Positions 47,156 to 61,538 of a stretch of DNA of 64,000 nt are shown here, piece after piece (within the stretch, counting starts at the first letter, position 1; each line of letters begins with the position of its first letter). Made by a program: the position numbers and the translations under genes. The notes beneath the pieces were generated by a model, which saw nothing but the letters and a program-made list of their open reading frames with translations, was not told the origin of the DNA and did no database searches. The stretch spans positions 517,189 to 581,188 of the forward strand of contig KN832567.1 of assembly GCA_000827205.1 (NCBI GenBank), in the 5' to 3' direction. This DNA is from Plicaturopsis crispa FD-325 SS-3. Its lineage: Eukaryota; Basidiomycota; Agaricomycetes; Amylocorticiales; Amylocorticiaceae.

Positions 47156-50100
47156 TGCGTGTACGAAGCCGCGTACGGTTTCTGGTTAGGTGTCTGCGGT
47201 TTACACGTACAGGTCCTAGTCATGGCTTCAGTGCCTCAATGGGAATCACGGGAGACCTCGGCGCCACACTTGTGGCTCTGCGGTGTGCATCGGCGCGTCG
47301 GATGAGGAAAGCCACGACCACGTCCCTTGCGCCCTTCCAAGTTCCGGTAAGCATTTGATGTAGCCGATTGTTTTCTGCTCTTGTCCTCACTTTACCTCTT
47401 GCGTGTGACAGAGTAGTGCATAGCCGCCCCTTGTGGATTACTATTGTGGAATGAAACCTCCATTCCCCCCCTCTCCCGCCGACGAGTAGAACTTGCCCAT
47501 CAAACTCAAAATCTGCTTCAAGTATCAGTTCAAGTATCAGTTCAAGTATCAGTGCGCGCCCTCAGGCGCAAACAAGCGGAGTCTCTGCTTGTGCTCTCCC
47601 ACTAGCACTCATCACCCATCTGCTTCGCTGTGCAGAGACAATAACGCAGCATTACTGCTCGTGCGCGATTTGATTCAGGTGCTCCATACACTTGAAGCTA
47701 GCGTTTTGAGATGGAGATATGCACCCGAGGACCGACCGCCACAATGATTATCGATCATCTGAGAGAGTGGATGGGCCGGGTGTTTCCGCGGGCGAGAGAG
47801 CGACTGCGCGGCGGCGTACGGTGTCGGTGAGATTGACTGGCTATACTGTAGTGGCTACTGCTGAAGATGTGTCTTCGACATTCTCGCGGCACCCAGCTCG
47901 TCGTGTCCTTCACCATAGGCGGAGGACGTTTGCCAGTCAGTCTTTGTTATCTAGCTGCCTCCTCTGGCGACTATCCTTGGACGACACACTTCCTGAAATG
48001 CTCGGGAGAACGGAGCAGCCAGCTACCCCTTTACAAAAGACTATTGGTGTGTTGCAGAACGCCCAGGAGTGCATACAGCGTAGAACGCTTCATAGAATGG
48101 TAAGTCCTGGACAGAGACCTTGCCAAATGATATCCTCGTTTTTTATGGCCGACTGATCCACCTCATAGATCTCATCACAAGACGGAACTCCGTCGACATG
48201 GATCCCATGCAAGTGCGAAGAAGAACGTGTAACCGACCGCCACCATCAGCGTACTATCGATACAGGGACTCTGGCGCTCTTACTTTGTCCTAGCTGCCAT
48301 CGATGTCGATGTGGTTTCATTTTGCGGAAGGCATCCCTCGGAGTCATGGCGAGGCTTTGGGACTTTCTGTCGGTGGAATAAGCGCTTCCGTTCCTTTCAC
48401 GGTGGGCTACATGTTGACCTATGTGTATCCTGGATCGCATAGGCTCACCATGGCACATGCCCATCAGGCTGGTCTTCGTGTGCACACCCTCCACTTCGAC
48501 TGCTGCAATCATTCCGAGGACATGTTTATGGATCCTACTGCCATGCCGTCTGGGATGTTCAAATTGACAACGCATTCTCCCATCGTTCCAGCTCTACGTC
48601 GCTCGCATAGGGAACGCTCTCTAGGCTCGGACGACGACGTCACACCCTTAGGCATTCCCTCGGTTGACCTTGGGACACTGCAATGTGCATTCGTTGTCTA
48701 CTTTTCGGGCGGCGCACTGCCTACACTTTCCTCTCTTCTCTCGGGCCGCGGCGACGCGTCTATTGCTACAGAGCGGCCTTGAATACGCCAAAGGTACGCC
48801 ACACTACACAAGCTTTGCAAAATCTCGGGTATCATTCAATCGATTGTTGGAACTCCCTAGGATTTGCGCCCAAGCTCTTTCGTGTAATGCCGCTGGTCGC
48901 ATCCGTAGTGCACCTGTGACTTACGGCCTGAGCGCTGATGCGGAATAATGTTACTCGTGCGTGAGTTGGTGTTTCTGGTGTTTCTGTTCCTCGTAGGCTG
49001 GTTCTGCTCCTCTTTGATCTTTACACTTACGCTTCCTTCCCCTTAGATTTTCCCTAGAATCTATATCATGTGTTGTCACCGCATGGAAAATGGCCGGGTG
49101 CGATTTTATGCCGTCACCCGGCTCATGCGCTCGCTGCTCACGCCCTGGATCATATAGCTCGGTAATTACTACGGTACGGCGTGCCGACATTGCTGCGCTA
49201 ATACTTTGGTGGCAGGATTTCCGAGTCCTCGCTCCCTCTCATTGACTAGCGCATTTTTATGCCAGGTACGAGTTTGAACCCCCGTTTTTCGATATATATC
49301 TATGTCTGCGAATATGGCCGTTGAAACACCACTAGGACCTGTCTTCACCTGGTTTCTGGGCATGCCTCGACGATTAGGACACTCGCTGACCTTTTCGTCT
49401 GGTCTTCACCGATTGACTATACCTCTTCGCCGTATTTACTTCGTAGTCAAACGTCCCGACGACCCATGGCTAGTCTCGAATTTTATGAGCTCTGACTCTC
49501 TACCGGACCCGTCCCCCGTATGAACCAAGCCCTTCCCACTCTTTATTGTTCTTGTGAATAACCGAGAATTTATGACCGACATGAGGCGGCGTTCCGCCTC
49601 CGTCCTGAATATTTTGATCCCGCCTCGCGCCACTGATGCGCCACGTGTTTCGATGCCGCCGCCGCTCAGTCGTTCAACCCTTCAACTTGAAGCTTCAAAT
49701 TTCCTCTCCGATGGCACTGCGCTACTTCTGAATGGTCGACGGTGCGCAAGCCATACGCCTATCGCTACCGATTGAGCTAGCTTCAGCGTGTACCGCTCAC
49801 CAGGAATCGACCTATCAGCTAATGCGCCGACGTGCCGACACACTTAAACTTGATCGATTGAAGGGTAGACCTCCTCGAAGTACCTCAGTGAGCACCCGCT
49901 AACCATCCGCGGAGAACTCAACAGACGACGCTACGTTTCGAAGGAGGCAGAGACTTCAATGCCTATTCTCAGCCATAGCGACGCAGTACCGACGCTAGAG
50001 ATGTCTGCGTTTCGACGTGACCGCCCTTCGTCCTTCAGCTTGCCGAATGAAGTGGCGCGTTTGTTCATGCCGTTGAACGACTACCGACATGTCGACGAAC

Positions 50101-52301
50101 TTGAAACTAGGTCGTCGCGGCCTGTTGCTCGGACCCGTGCTGCCTCTTTCGAAACAAGAGCCATCATTAGAAACGCCTCGCGAACCTGAATTCCGAGGCG
50201 TAGTTGACTCAAGAACAACATGTCCCTCGGTGATCTCAGGGTCAGCGCCCTCGAACAGGGGGGACCGTCCGTCGGCGAGCGCATCTTTCTCGAGGTTTCG
50301 TGCAGCCTCGGAATTGCGACTGCCGTCAAATGCCCCCAGAATAGCTCCCACAGTCGACCACGAGCGCGCCTATCAAGTCCCCCCGTGCTGCTACGTTTGT
50401 TGCCGACCTGTGTCTCGCTCACGGATACGCTGTTTCTCGTTCTGTTTCCGCGAGTTATAGGATCCTTTCAACCGTAAGTTCTGATCGGTTTCGAATTCCC
50501 ACTGCGCTCTAACTTTCGAACTCTAGTATCGCGCCAGACCCTGTGCATCGATGAAGTGGCAGTGGCTAAGCAATGATAATTCGCTGCTGGAGCCTGGGCT
50601 GCTTTACACACTGCATGATTATAGGCAAAAACGTGTACTGCGTGCCTCGCCCTACAGCTGGATAGAATGCCAGGGTCTTCGTCGAGGCTGTCCTAGGGCT
50701 GTCCAACGAAGTCAGCCAGGAGGTTGGGTACACTGATTACCACATTCGACTTGCCATATTCAAAACGCCGTTGATAAGAACGGGCGGCAGGTCTAGTCTC
50801 GGCGCCTGGCGACCTTCGAGTCACCCCTAGGTAAATCATGACAACCTTTGTAAATTTGAAGCGACCGCACTAAGATACAGCTGTCCACCTGATGTCAGAC
50901 ATCAAGGGTCAGCGGAGAAACTACGACCTTCGGCTGCGAAGTGAGGGCCGCACACCGAATTCCGAGGAGAAGCAGTGGATGCCCCCCCAGAGTCCCCCTC
51001 CGACCACGAATCTGACGGTCACAGGCCCGGAAAAGTAGCAATCTTGCCCCATTGCGTGAGCATTTATCATCGTGATCACTCGTGTGCGTGCATTAAATAT
51101 CGATTTATAGTGCTGGTGCTCCGTACATCTTACCCATCTCGTAAACTGATCCATGGGGCCGACGGCGTTTCCAATAGGGCAATTCTCGATGGAAGGGAAA
51201 ACAGAGGACTTCACTTCGGTCAACTCATGGTGCTGATAGACGCTGTACGCATCACTAAAACTCTCCAACCGCATACTTTCGGCCGGATCCGCTTTGCCAT
51301 TCATTGGGGTATGGTATGCCTTCCTCGAGAACCATTTCCGGCGAACATTTCCTGTACTGGGCTAATCGTTCTCATCGGATCGAGGCGCCCCATTGGTAAG
51401 CAGATGCCATCGCCCCGAAAGAACAACAACACGAAATAATCTCTGGATCCCTGACATCGACTTCAACACGTTCTAGATGGATATTTTGCCAGCGCTTGGC
51501 ACGAGGATACCGCGCTGCGACTTTGCCCATATCGAGAGTCGTCGGCCAGCCCTGTGGTCTACGGCGTTTCCGATTTGGACATGTCGGCTATACGTGCGCT
51601 GTCCCCGCTCGCGTCTCACATATCACACGCGCGCCTATTCCCCTGACGAGAGCCATCGTGAGAGCTGTTTCTATTGTCCTTGTCAGAGTCGTCTTCTAAC
51701 AGACATCACAGAGAGAATAGCAACTTCTCAAGCAAATCCGTAACTGCGCCTTGGAAGTTATTGTATTCTACAGTCGTCGTCAAATAGCCGGGGCACCGTA
51801 CGGTGGCTGTTGGCCGTAAGTACTTCTGCCCAGAGAGATGCGAGAACCATGCATGATCTTAGAAGAGCACAGATCTGATTACCTGTTTAATTTTGGTACG
51901 TTACTTTAGCCCCCGATATGACGTTTGCTTAATGGATGAAAATTGAACGAAAATGCCATTTCGTTTTGAAGCTGCTTGTCGGTGGCATCGCCTGGGCGAT
52001 AAATGGGGTGGCAGTCCTCGAGACTCCTGAAGATCGAAAAGCAGTATGATGTATCCATCGATCTATCTTCATCGGCGGGTTCCGAGTCGAAGAAACGGTG
52101 AATTCTCAGGTCTTATTCGCCCATGTGCCTATGCGCCCACAAAGTCATACAACTCAACACAGCGGGCGGTTGGATAAGGCAACACAAAAGAGTTCCTCGA
52201 CCTTATAAACCACACCATGGCTGCCTTGTTTTCGCAAACGCGCACGAATTCATTTATACTCACCCATGTCTCTGTTCGCTGTCAACCCATCTTCACTCGA
52301 C
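47156..52301. other. Gene-poor region, 5.1 kb
   Basis: No recognisable gene in over 5 kb. The longest plus-strand frame with an ATG is 48303-48782 (159 codons, His-rich start, no domain). Other frames are short and inconsistent. Base composition is similar to the surroundings. A 12-mer tandem repeat lies at 47517-47552. This may be decayed sequence or contain fast-evolving genes I cannot recognise. Confidence 0.45.
47517..47552. repeat. Three tandem copies of TTCAAGTATCAG
   Basis: Perfect 12-bp unit repeated three times. No coding context is apparent. Confidence 0.85.
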
Positions 52302-53542
52302 ATGGACGACCTGTTCGATTTTAACGCGGCCTCTTCTTGGTTCGTGGTTCTCCCGTCGACTTCTCACCAACTTACACCCGGTTACTTACCTCGCGTGCTT
52401 TCACAGCGATCCTACTGAAGGCATGCTGCCGTCCTTGGGCTTTGAGCACGATCAAGGCTGCGGCATAGCGTCCTTTGAGCAGGCTTTTCACGAAACAATG
52501 GCCATCCTTTACACGGGGTCGAATTACGATCGGGGGGTCATCGACTTCTCCGGATACGTATTCCCTCGCCTAGACACTGCGTGGACGCCAGGAGATGGGC
52601 TTGTTGACACCGATGTAAGCTTCATTCAACGCCATTACCAAAACGCTGCGGCTGAATTCTATGTATCGTTCATAGGAACAAACCCCCTTCTCTGCGTTCA
52701 CGTCCTCCGTAGCGTCGACCGTCACACCTTTACCTTCTCATACGGCGACGCCCTCGGAGCTTTGCCGTGCACTTTCGCCGTCTCTGCTGTCTCGCAAACC
52801 ACGTGCGACACTTGTCGACTCGCCCGACACAACTGCTGTGGGGAATGTCGGCACCTCCGCAGATGCTACCGTCTCTGCTGCTCCAACCGAAAACGGGCCC
52901 GCTGCAGATGCATCCTCCCCTCTCACCACTTCTTCCCCTCCTCGGCCAGCCACTCCGCCTCCGAAGCCTGTCCGACCTGCACCCGCGGACGTCAAGTCTG
53001 AAGTGGCATCCCCTTACGCATCGCCGCTCGTCGCAGTCAGTGAGCTATCCGCTCCCAGGAGGTCATCCAGGATAGCGGTGTCTCCTCCCACAGCTCGCGC
53101 CAAACGATCGTTCGACTTCTCTGATTACGAGGACGACAGTGACTTCACCGACGATGCCTACGAATCCGACTCGCGGCCACGCAAGAAACGTGCCAGGGTC
53201 TCTTTGAAACATGACACGCCACGATGGCCCTGCAGCCACGCTGGCTGTCGCGAGACCTTCAGTCGGGACACCGACGTCAAGCGCCACGTCGCCACTGTCC
53301 ACGACAACCGGGGCAAAGCGCAGATATACGAGGAGAAGCGCGATGGATTCCGGAAATACTGCCGCTTCTGCGCGAAGATTTTGGCGCGCCCCGACGCTCG
53401 TCTTCGGCATGAGCAGGAGACCTGCAAGAAGAACCCAGCTCTTCCGAAGAAGGTTCGCAAGACGAGGGCGAAACCTTCCGGGCCCAAACCTCCACAGCCC
53501 ATGAAAGCCATCCGGAGGAAACGACGCCCTAGCCGCTCGTGA
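52302..53542 (+). CDS. C2H2 zinc-finger protein (copy C)
   Basis: Putative nuclear regulator. Exons 52302-52339, 52407-52614 and 52676-53542 give 370 residues in phase. The N terminus is acidic and aromatic (MDDLFDFNAASS). The middle is Ser/Pro/Thr/Ala-rich with a basic cluster (RPRKKRARVSLK) likely to be a nuclear signal, preceded by an acidic stretch (YEDDSDFTDDAYESD). The C terminus has a classic C2H2 finger (WPCSHAGC, 12 residues, HVATVH) and a C2HC unit (YCRFC, 12 residues, HEQETC), then a Lys/Arg/Pro-rich tail. Family resemblance to the genes at 15369 and 55593 lies in the layout and the paired end fingers. Confidence 0.8.
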
Positions 53543-55592
53543 TTTCGGTGTGTCTACCTGGTTGTTTGGCACTGAAAACGACAGACCCTGATTGTTTACT
53601 CCTGCAGATTCCTTAGATATAATGATATGTGTGCGGTGTTTTGTTCCATGCATGTCTTATCGTCTTCGTACATTTTCATTGCTGTGCTAGTGATCTTTCG
53701 GTCTCCTACTATTACCCCTTCGTCTTCGACTTTCGTACTCCCACCGTTCGTCTTTTTGCCTGCTATCGATACCGCAATCTTACTTGCAGCCGTTTCCTAA
53801 TACCCTTCACCCTGTAGCGCCTTTACTGCCAGGGCTATTATTGTAGCCGTAAATTCGTGTATCGTCGTGGATCCTGTGTATATATCATCTCTGTTCAGCA
53901 GACAAATGATCCTGTGATTAATGGAGGTGCTGTAATGCGTTCCATTCTCGAGAACTCGGCAATTGTCGTGCGGGTGTGTACGTAGGCTTGGAAAGTGCCT
54001 CTCGGAAGGCTCTCAGGCTCGACTTCCAAGGCCTTTTAAAGCAAAAACGTCCACGAGTACGGCCAGTGGTCGATGTAGCCCCTATAGTATTTAGATGAGT
54101 CCCGAGGCTCCATAACACATGTTCCGTTCCTGACGCTCATGCAGATAGTAGCGGCTAAACGCGAGACTAAGATGAGATGTTGCACTTGTTCAGAGGGCTG
54201 CGGAAACACGCCGTGGCCAGATAAGGCTACAGAAGTTTAGAGAATCAAAGAATCAGCGCCTCCAGGCTCATGGGGGCGCACTTCGGCAAACGCGTTTTTG
54301 TACATTTCGGGGTACGGACGTTGGGCGATGACCGCCGCTAGTAGGTCAAGTGCTGAGAAACCAGTGCCGGGCCGAGTCTAGCAAAGAAAGCAAAGAAAGC
54401 AAAGAAAAAAGAACTCCATCAGAGGGTACGTGCGTGTGCAGCGCACGAACGAACGGTGTTTCGACTTTGGGGCCTTGAAGGAAGGTTTTTCTGTGGATGT
54501 CCAAGGTTTATGACCATATTGGGACGCGGCGACTCGGCCAAATCGGATAACGCCTCTGGCGTTTCGGTCACGTGCATTGATTTTCTGGGTTTTAGAAGCA
54601 CCAAAAAGTCCAAATCGGGGTTGTGTTGTTCATATGTTGCTCTTCAAAAAAAACATAAAAAAATTACAAGACGCCTCACAGCAGGTATGTCAAGGCTTGG
54701 GCGCTCTGCAATGAGGGATATAAAGGTATCGCACCGTGTGGTTATCTTTTTACAGTGAGTTCTCGCGCTTTTGTCTGTCCGCTGACAGAAAGGAATTGTT
54801 TGTCGCAGGTTGCGTTGGTGGGTCCACCATCGATCCGTGAGCTCGCCGGTGCTCCGATAGCACTTGCACTTGTACAAACCGATTCAGAGGCCCTCTGGAT
54901 TCATAGAACGCACTATAGGAACTTTCTGATACACATGTACTTGCTTGCTGGCGGCTGCACTCTCTGACACTGCCCAGCTGTTATTTTGGCAAAGTTATTG
55001 CCAGCGCCCACGCCTTCTGCCACGAGTTAACCGGCCTCTGGGGATGCGGTGCTTTGTGAACCTTGCTTGTCCCCTTAATCATGTAGATCCGACGTGATTG
55101 CGTATCCCCCGCCTGACAGGTGCGTGGTCTTGTTATCGCTCAGGGCATCAGAGGTCACTGAGTCCCATCGCTGCAGGGTGTTTTTGCGCATCATCAGCGT
55201 GTTCTCCACGAGTGGCAGAGCTAGATCTTTGCCTCGTTTTGTTTCTGGTCCCGAAAACAAGGTGTTCTTCATTATGAGGCTGGAGTCAAGACGCCGGCGC
55301 TAAACGCCCAAGGCTCGCGGGCCCACAAAAAGAAGGTAAGTCTTCGATCAACCGGTGTCTCCCTTATTCGCGTGTACAACGCGAAGGAGGCAGAGTGCAC
55401 GCCAACTGCATGTTGGACCTACTGAAGTCAACAGACTTATACTCCCTCAAGAATAAAAGCATCCTTCGTAGATAGATCCTGCCCCTCGTCCCACGCCCCA
55501 CGTCCCGACGATACCCCATTGCCACCTCTCCCACCCAGTCCTGCCCATCGTAGCCCATCGGTCCCGCCCCCGTATCTCCTTTTGCTCGCTCG
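53543..55592. other. Intergenic region, 2 kb
   Basis: No gene recognised. A 9-bp unit GCAAAGAAA is repeated three times at 54381-54407. Otherwise featureless. Confidence 0.5.
54381..54407. repeat. Three tandem copies of GCAAAGAAA
   Basis: Perfect 9-bp repeat followed by an A-rich run. Simple repeat, no further meaning seen. Confidence 0.85.
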
Positions 55593-57423
55593 ATGGATCC
55601 AAACTCCATCTCTCCACTGTACCCCGACTCTCCGAGGCCGGATAGAGTACAGCCCGGCGTCATCGACGAGTGAGTCGCGTGTTGTCTCATGGGGACACGT
55701 CCTCATCTAACACAATCTACGCAGGTACTTCGACGACATGAAGACGAATGAAGAAATTCAATCGTCTTACGGCAAGGCATCGCACCCCGATCTTCCAGAG
55801 CTTGGTTTGTACTCTGCCCTTTTCGAGTGAGCTTCTTATCGTCCTCGGCGCGTTTCTTTAACTGAAAAGTGGCATACAGTGCTATTCCAACGCATGATTT
55901 CTCTGCCGCAGACCCTGGGGAAGATTGCTATCGTCCCTGGGTGAGGGCCATTTCCCCCTCGACTGGTTCTATACTAATCACGGGAATTTCTATAGCCTTA
56001 CGATGCAACCAGGCGCATGGATGAGTTTGAGCTATCGCCATTCACATCTTCGAGCTCATCCTCATCGTCTACAAACCCCTCCATCTCGCTTTCATCGCCC
56101 ACGCCCTCCTCTCCATATGAAATCCCCCTCCCCGATCAGCGGGTGGATATTAGGGTGGAGCCCTCCCCTTGGTCTTCGTCATCTGTGTTCTCTACGTCTC
56201 CTTGGTTCGATTTACTCACCCGTGACTATTCATCGCGCTCCTCCCAGCTCATTCACTACCCCGGCAGGGACTGCTCGCCTTCTGAGCTCAGTGTACAGTG
56301 TATATCACTTTCCGACATATCTCCGCCTCCGCCACAGGAGTCTGAGCTCACCGACGACTCAGATGTTGAGATGGACGACGTCGAGGACGCTCCCCCTGTC
56401 GTCGACAGGCCGCTTATCCCCCGCTTCCGTTTCACCTCGCAGCTCGAAGATGAGGATGACCTCACGCAGTCGTCCGCTACACTGCGACGCGATTCTTCCG
56501 GTGACATCGTCTCGTCGCTGCCATGCTCCCCGCCCTCCTCTCGTCCTGGCTCGGAATCTCCATTCTCATTCAACTCGCCCGTCTCTGAGCCACTGCCTCA
56601 GGGAATGAGGTTTCCCATGACCATGGGAGACTCGGCATCCGCTCAAACGCAGCGGAAGATGGGAGAGACCGTTCGGCGTAGACAGACGGCAAGGATCAGT
56701 CGTACCGGATCATCTTCAAAAGCTCGACCCAAGGGCAGGCGCACCAAGCGCCAAGCGCCCTCTGCTCCAAAGGAATCGAATCCCAAGCCCGCGCCGAAAG
56801 ACGACGACTTCGATCTCAGCCACCTCACTGCGCGCAATACCAAGGCGCGGCGGACTTCGTCTGACCCTGGGAGCCCTGGGGCTGCCTCAGCGCGGAAGCC
56901 GCCGCCCTCGGATAGCGATGCCGACTACGACGGGTCGGACGAGGATGGAGACGACGACGACGAAGACGAGTACAAGCCGAGTGGCTCGAAGCGCAAGCGG
57001 TCCACGAACGCAGGCACCCGCTCCGCGCCGAAAGGCAGAGCTATCAGTAGTACTAGCGGCTCTGTCAAGGCCTCTCGCAGGGCGACGTCTTCCGACGACA
57101 AGCCGAAACCGTTCATCTGCCCCCATTGCCCAATGGGTTTTACACGCGCGCACGACCGAGGGCGGCATCTGAAGACGAGCAGGAGCTGCGGCGATCCGTC
57201 GAAGCTGTGGTACTGCCATCATGCATCGAAATCTTGCCTGGTGGTGTACTCGCGCGCGGACGAGCTGATTAGGCACTACAAGGACTCGCACCGCGTGTTG
57301 AAGTACAAGCCGTCGAAGAGGGACAACACATTGCCATCTTGGTATCCTGAGCCGGAAGACGAGAAGGAGGAGGAGGCGGAGGATGCGGGCGAATCGTCCT
57401 CGCCTAAAGATCGCCGCAAATAA
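55593..57423 (+). CDS. C2H2 zinc-finger protein (copy D)
   Basis: Putative nuclear regulator. Exons 55593-55669, 55725-55804, 55912-55940 and 55996-57423 give 537 residues in phase. Starts MDPNSISPLYPDS; a conserved-looking motif GEDCYRPWPYDATRR spans exons 3-4. Then a long Ser/Pro-rich acidic part (LTDDSDVEMDDVED), basic clusters (KARPKGRRTKRQ, GSKRKRS) and an Asp-rich run (DEDGDDDDEDE). The C terminus has a C2HC-like unit (FICPHC, 12 residues, HLKTSRSC) and a C2H2-like unit (YCHHASKSC ... HYKDSH), in the same order as the gene at 15369. Exon 3 is 29 nt. The DNA target is unknown. Confidence 0.82.
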
Positions 57424-59107
57424 CACCCTCCTCGTTCTCCTCGTTCCCCTCATCATACCCTCGTTTCCCTCGTCCCCCTGTACTCTTTCACCTTTCTCTG
57501 CTGTAACACTTCAAGCATCTCTCGTTCCCTCGAGATCACGATCACATCCACGACGCTTCCTCTTGTTGTACACCACCCACCCATATGCGCATCGATCTCA
57601 TCTATATCTCACTCCTGCATCGCATCCTCTCCATGCATCTTGTTATCTCGTTCGACTGCTCTTCGCCTTCTGCCCTTTCTGCCCTTTCTGGCCATTCTGC
57701 CGTTTACCAGTTGCTCTTCTGATCAAGTACTTTTGTCTGACACTTCGTTCTACTCGCTATCGCGCATTTCATTACTATACCCTTACCGGAACCCATTGGA
57801 ACATCGCTTCGTACTTTCAAATTCTCTCAATTGCATCTTTCTTTCTGGGTCACATTTCAAAAAACGTCTGAGCGCCCGGGCCTGCCGTACTGATCGTGGA
57901 AGAAAAGCTTGCAGTACTGGCGCTACGGGAACAAAGCAAGCCGATGCTTGATGGAACAATCGATAATCACACATGATTATTGAGCCTGAGTGCGTACTGA
58001 TACATAGATTGCGACGACGACGGGCACAAAGGGAAGACAGCCAGCCATGGGGCGAGATAACTGTATATGCACATTGCCGCCCAGGAAATCCCATCAGCCT
58101 GCGGAGCCCGATGGTGCGTGATAATCCAGAATAGATACACGCGCACCCACAACTATCCTGCCGCGATGTCCTCGGGTCGAGGGAAGTTCCAAGAAAGGCG
58201 GAGGGGGCCCGTTGGGCGGGCGGGTGCCTCAGCAAAGATATGTACGCGAGCCTGTCGTCGCGCGGCCTGGTCGTCCGAGGGGAAATGGCGTCGTCGGCGG
58301 AGCAGGTGCGAGCGCGACTCGTGGATGCTCCGGAGCGGGTGTTCGTCGGGCGACGAGTGGATACATGTCCTGGAATTCTTATTGCGTCCAAGGGCGTCCC
58401 AGCGATCGATTTCACAGACATTTTCTCACAACGGGGATGAGGTGTGCGCGTCGCGACGGCCTGGCGCTCAAGACGGCGTCTGGACGTCGATGCTTAGGCG
58501 CGCAAGGTAGTCCCCGTCTGAGAATGCTCGAGGAGAGACACTAAAATTTCGTATTGAACCTACGATCCAATGAATCAGAGAATTTCAGCGGTGCTGGTGA
58601 GCGCTTCAAGCGAGCGCTACCAGTTTTCTGGCTTAACCCTGAGATAGTCCGTGTACTTACTCACGAGGCGAATGGAACATGGCTTCAGCGATGGAATATA
58701 GTGTACAGAGCCTTATAATGATGTGCTGTGATAATCGAGTCCTGTGGGAGCTCAAAGTCGCGACACTGTCAAATGCGACGGGTTGAAATCCTGCTAAAAT
58801 AGTTACTCAAGTGCTTTTAAGCCCAGAGAGTCGCTGTAATAAAATCCATACAGTATTGAGAGGTATATCTATTCAAGATATAACTTCGTCGCTGTTCTCG
58901 TCGTCGCAGCCGTGCAAGTCATGGTAAGATCAAAAGTCGCGCCAGGTCGCGCCGCGCGACGGCCACCACGTGGACCTCGTGGCTCGCGTGAATTGGTCCT
59001 ATACAGCACCACCGGGATATATTCCCACGCACCGAGCCCATCGTCGCTCGTCGAATTATCGCGAGTAGACATCCGCAAGACCGTACGAACACCTTTCTCC
59101 CTCAAAA
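57424..59107. other. Intergenic region, 1.7 kb
   Basis: The first part is pyrimidine-rich and probably 3' UTR of copy D. The right end is the promoter of the ribosomal protein gene. No other gene recognised. Confidence 0.5.
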
Positions 59108-60005
<898 letters not shown>

Positions 60006-60242
60006 TTGCGGCTTCCCCGGTTATTTCGTCTCTTTTCCTTGCCATACATGGTTTTTGTATGCATACATGTTACTATGAAATCATGAAACCACGCACGACA
60101 CATTGTATGAATCGGCGCAAATCGCTTCACTCTGAATCCTGCTGAGCTCAAGTACGAGATCACGGCCAGGGGATGAGGGTGGGACGCCGCTCGCGCTAAA
60201 GAACAACGATGAAAGATATAAATCCCAATATACATGCTACAT

Positions 60243-61538
60243 TCAGGCTACCTGAGGCGACGGCGCAGGACTCGCGGTAGGCTCAGGTTTTCCCTTATCC
60301 CTATCCTTTCGTATTCCTATCCTTACACCCGCCAACCCAGTCCCCTTCCCATCCTTTCCCTCCTTAACATCCTTCCCATGCCCATGCGCGCCCTGCGGCC
60401 CGAACGTAGGCGCCTTCGGGCGAGCGAGTGGTAGCGAGGGCAGCGGGGCCTTCTCCCTTGCCTTCCTCTTCAAACCACGATTTGCATCTCCTCCGGAGTG
60501 AGAGGGGGTAGATTGCGATTGTGATTGCGGTTGCGGCGGATGCGGCAGGGTAGGCGGCGGGCGCGCGGGGAGGGTGTGGTGCGACGGCAGCGACTGCGCC
60601 TGCGACTGCGCCTCCATCTGCCGCAGCTTCGCCTCCATCATCGCGATCTTGTCGTCCGTCTTCTTCACCCTACCAGCCCACCCATCAGCATCTTCAATTC
60701 AATCCACTCCAAGTCAAACAGTTAAATGGCAACGTACCCCTGTCCATGCGGACGCCCGCCCTTGAGGAGGCTGAGTGTCGTCGGCCGGCCCGCTTCTGTG
60801 ACGGGCCGGCGGTGGCCGTGCGCAGAGGAGGATGATGTTGATAGGATGGGGTCGGGCGGCGCCTGGTGCGCGAAGGTGACGACGAGCTTGCGCCCGCGGA
60901 GGAGCTTGTCGTTGGCGGCGGAGAGCGCGCGGTGCGCGTCCTAAGTGGTGTTCGTGGTCAGCTACAGCTACTGCATTGGCCAGGTGCAGGGGAATAAGGT
61001 GGTGGATATGCCCTGGGGGGACTGTCCGGAGGCGGATAGCATGCGGACATGATGGGGAAAACAAATAGATGGTGAGCACATGTTGGATACCGAGTGATAG
61101 GAGTGTGTAGGTACGAAATGACATAGGAACGGGTGGGGGTGGGCATGTAAAGATGTAAGGGGGGAGAAAGACGTACGGCTTGTTCTGCATACTCCAAGAA
61201 CGCGTACCCGCGCGGACGCCCGCGCATGGGCCCCGCCTTGTGGAAAAGAAAGTCAAGTTTTATGACTTTGCCGAACTTTGAGAATATCTGGAGCAAGGTG
61301 TATCTAGTGTCCATACCACCATGTCAGCTCCCTTGTCTTCATACAGCACAGGTGAATGAACAAAGACGCACTCGTCGACGGTGGGGTGGAGGTTGCCGAC
61401 ATAGAGCCTGTCTTTGAGGAGGGGACGTGCAGCGGAATTAGCAGGAGCTACGGCGGGGAGAGATGAGGGACCTGCGGCGGCAGAGTCTATGGATGGGTAG
61501 GAAAGATGGGGATTTAGAGGTGGCGATGTCGTGCTCAT
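60243..61538 (-). CDS. RBM18-like RRM protein
   Basis: RNA-binding protein with one RRM near the N terminus. Exons 61538-61372, 61303-61177, 60940-60738 and 60669-60243 give 307 residues in phase. RNP2 is RLYVGNL and RNP1 is RGYAFLEY; between them EYTLLQIFSKFGKVIKLDF and HKAGPMRGRPRG match the RBM18 family, and KLVVTFAHQ closes the domain. The second half is unlike vertebrate RBM18: a short coiled-coil-like stretch (KKTDDKIAMMEAKLRQMEAQ), a Pro/Gln/Ser-rich part and a Lys-rich end. Nuclear RNA role is inferred. The frame is open upstream of the chosen ATG with no domain. Confidence 0.82.

Noticed and set aside
48303-48782. 159-codon plus-strand frame with an ATG start
   Set aside because: No domain, no splice partners and no family resemblance; could be chance in a GC-rich genome. 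Kept only as a remark under the gene-poor region.
49740-49800. A tRNA-like A box (TAGCTCAATCGG) on the minus strand
   Set aside because: The D stem pairs poorly, no T arm or B box of the right spacing follows, and the distance to a possible acceptor partner is too short for a tRNA.
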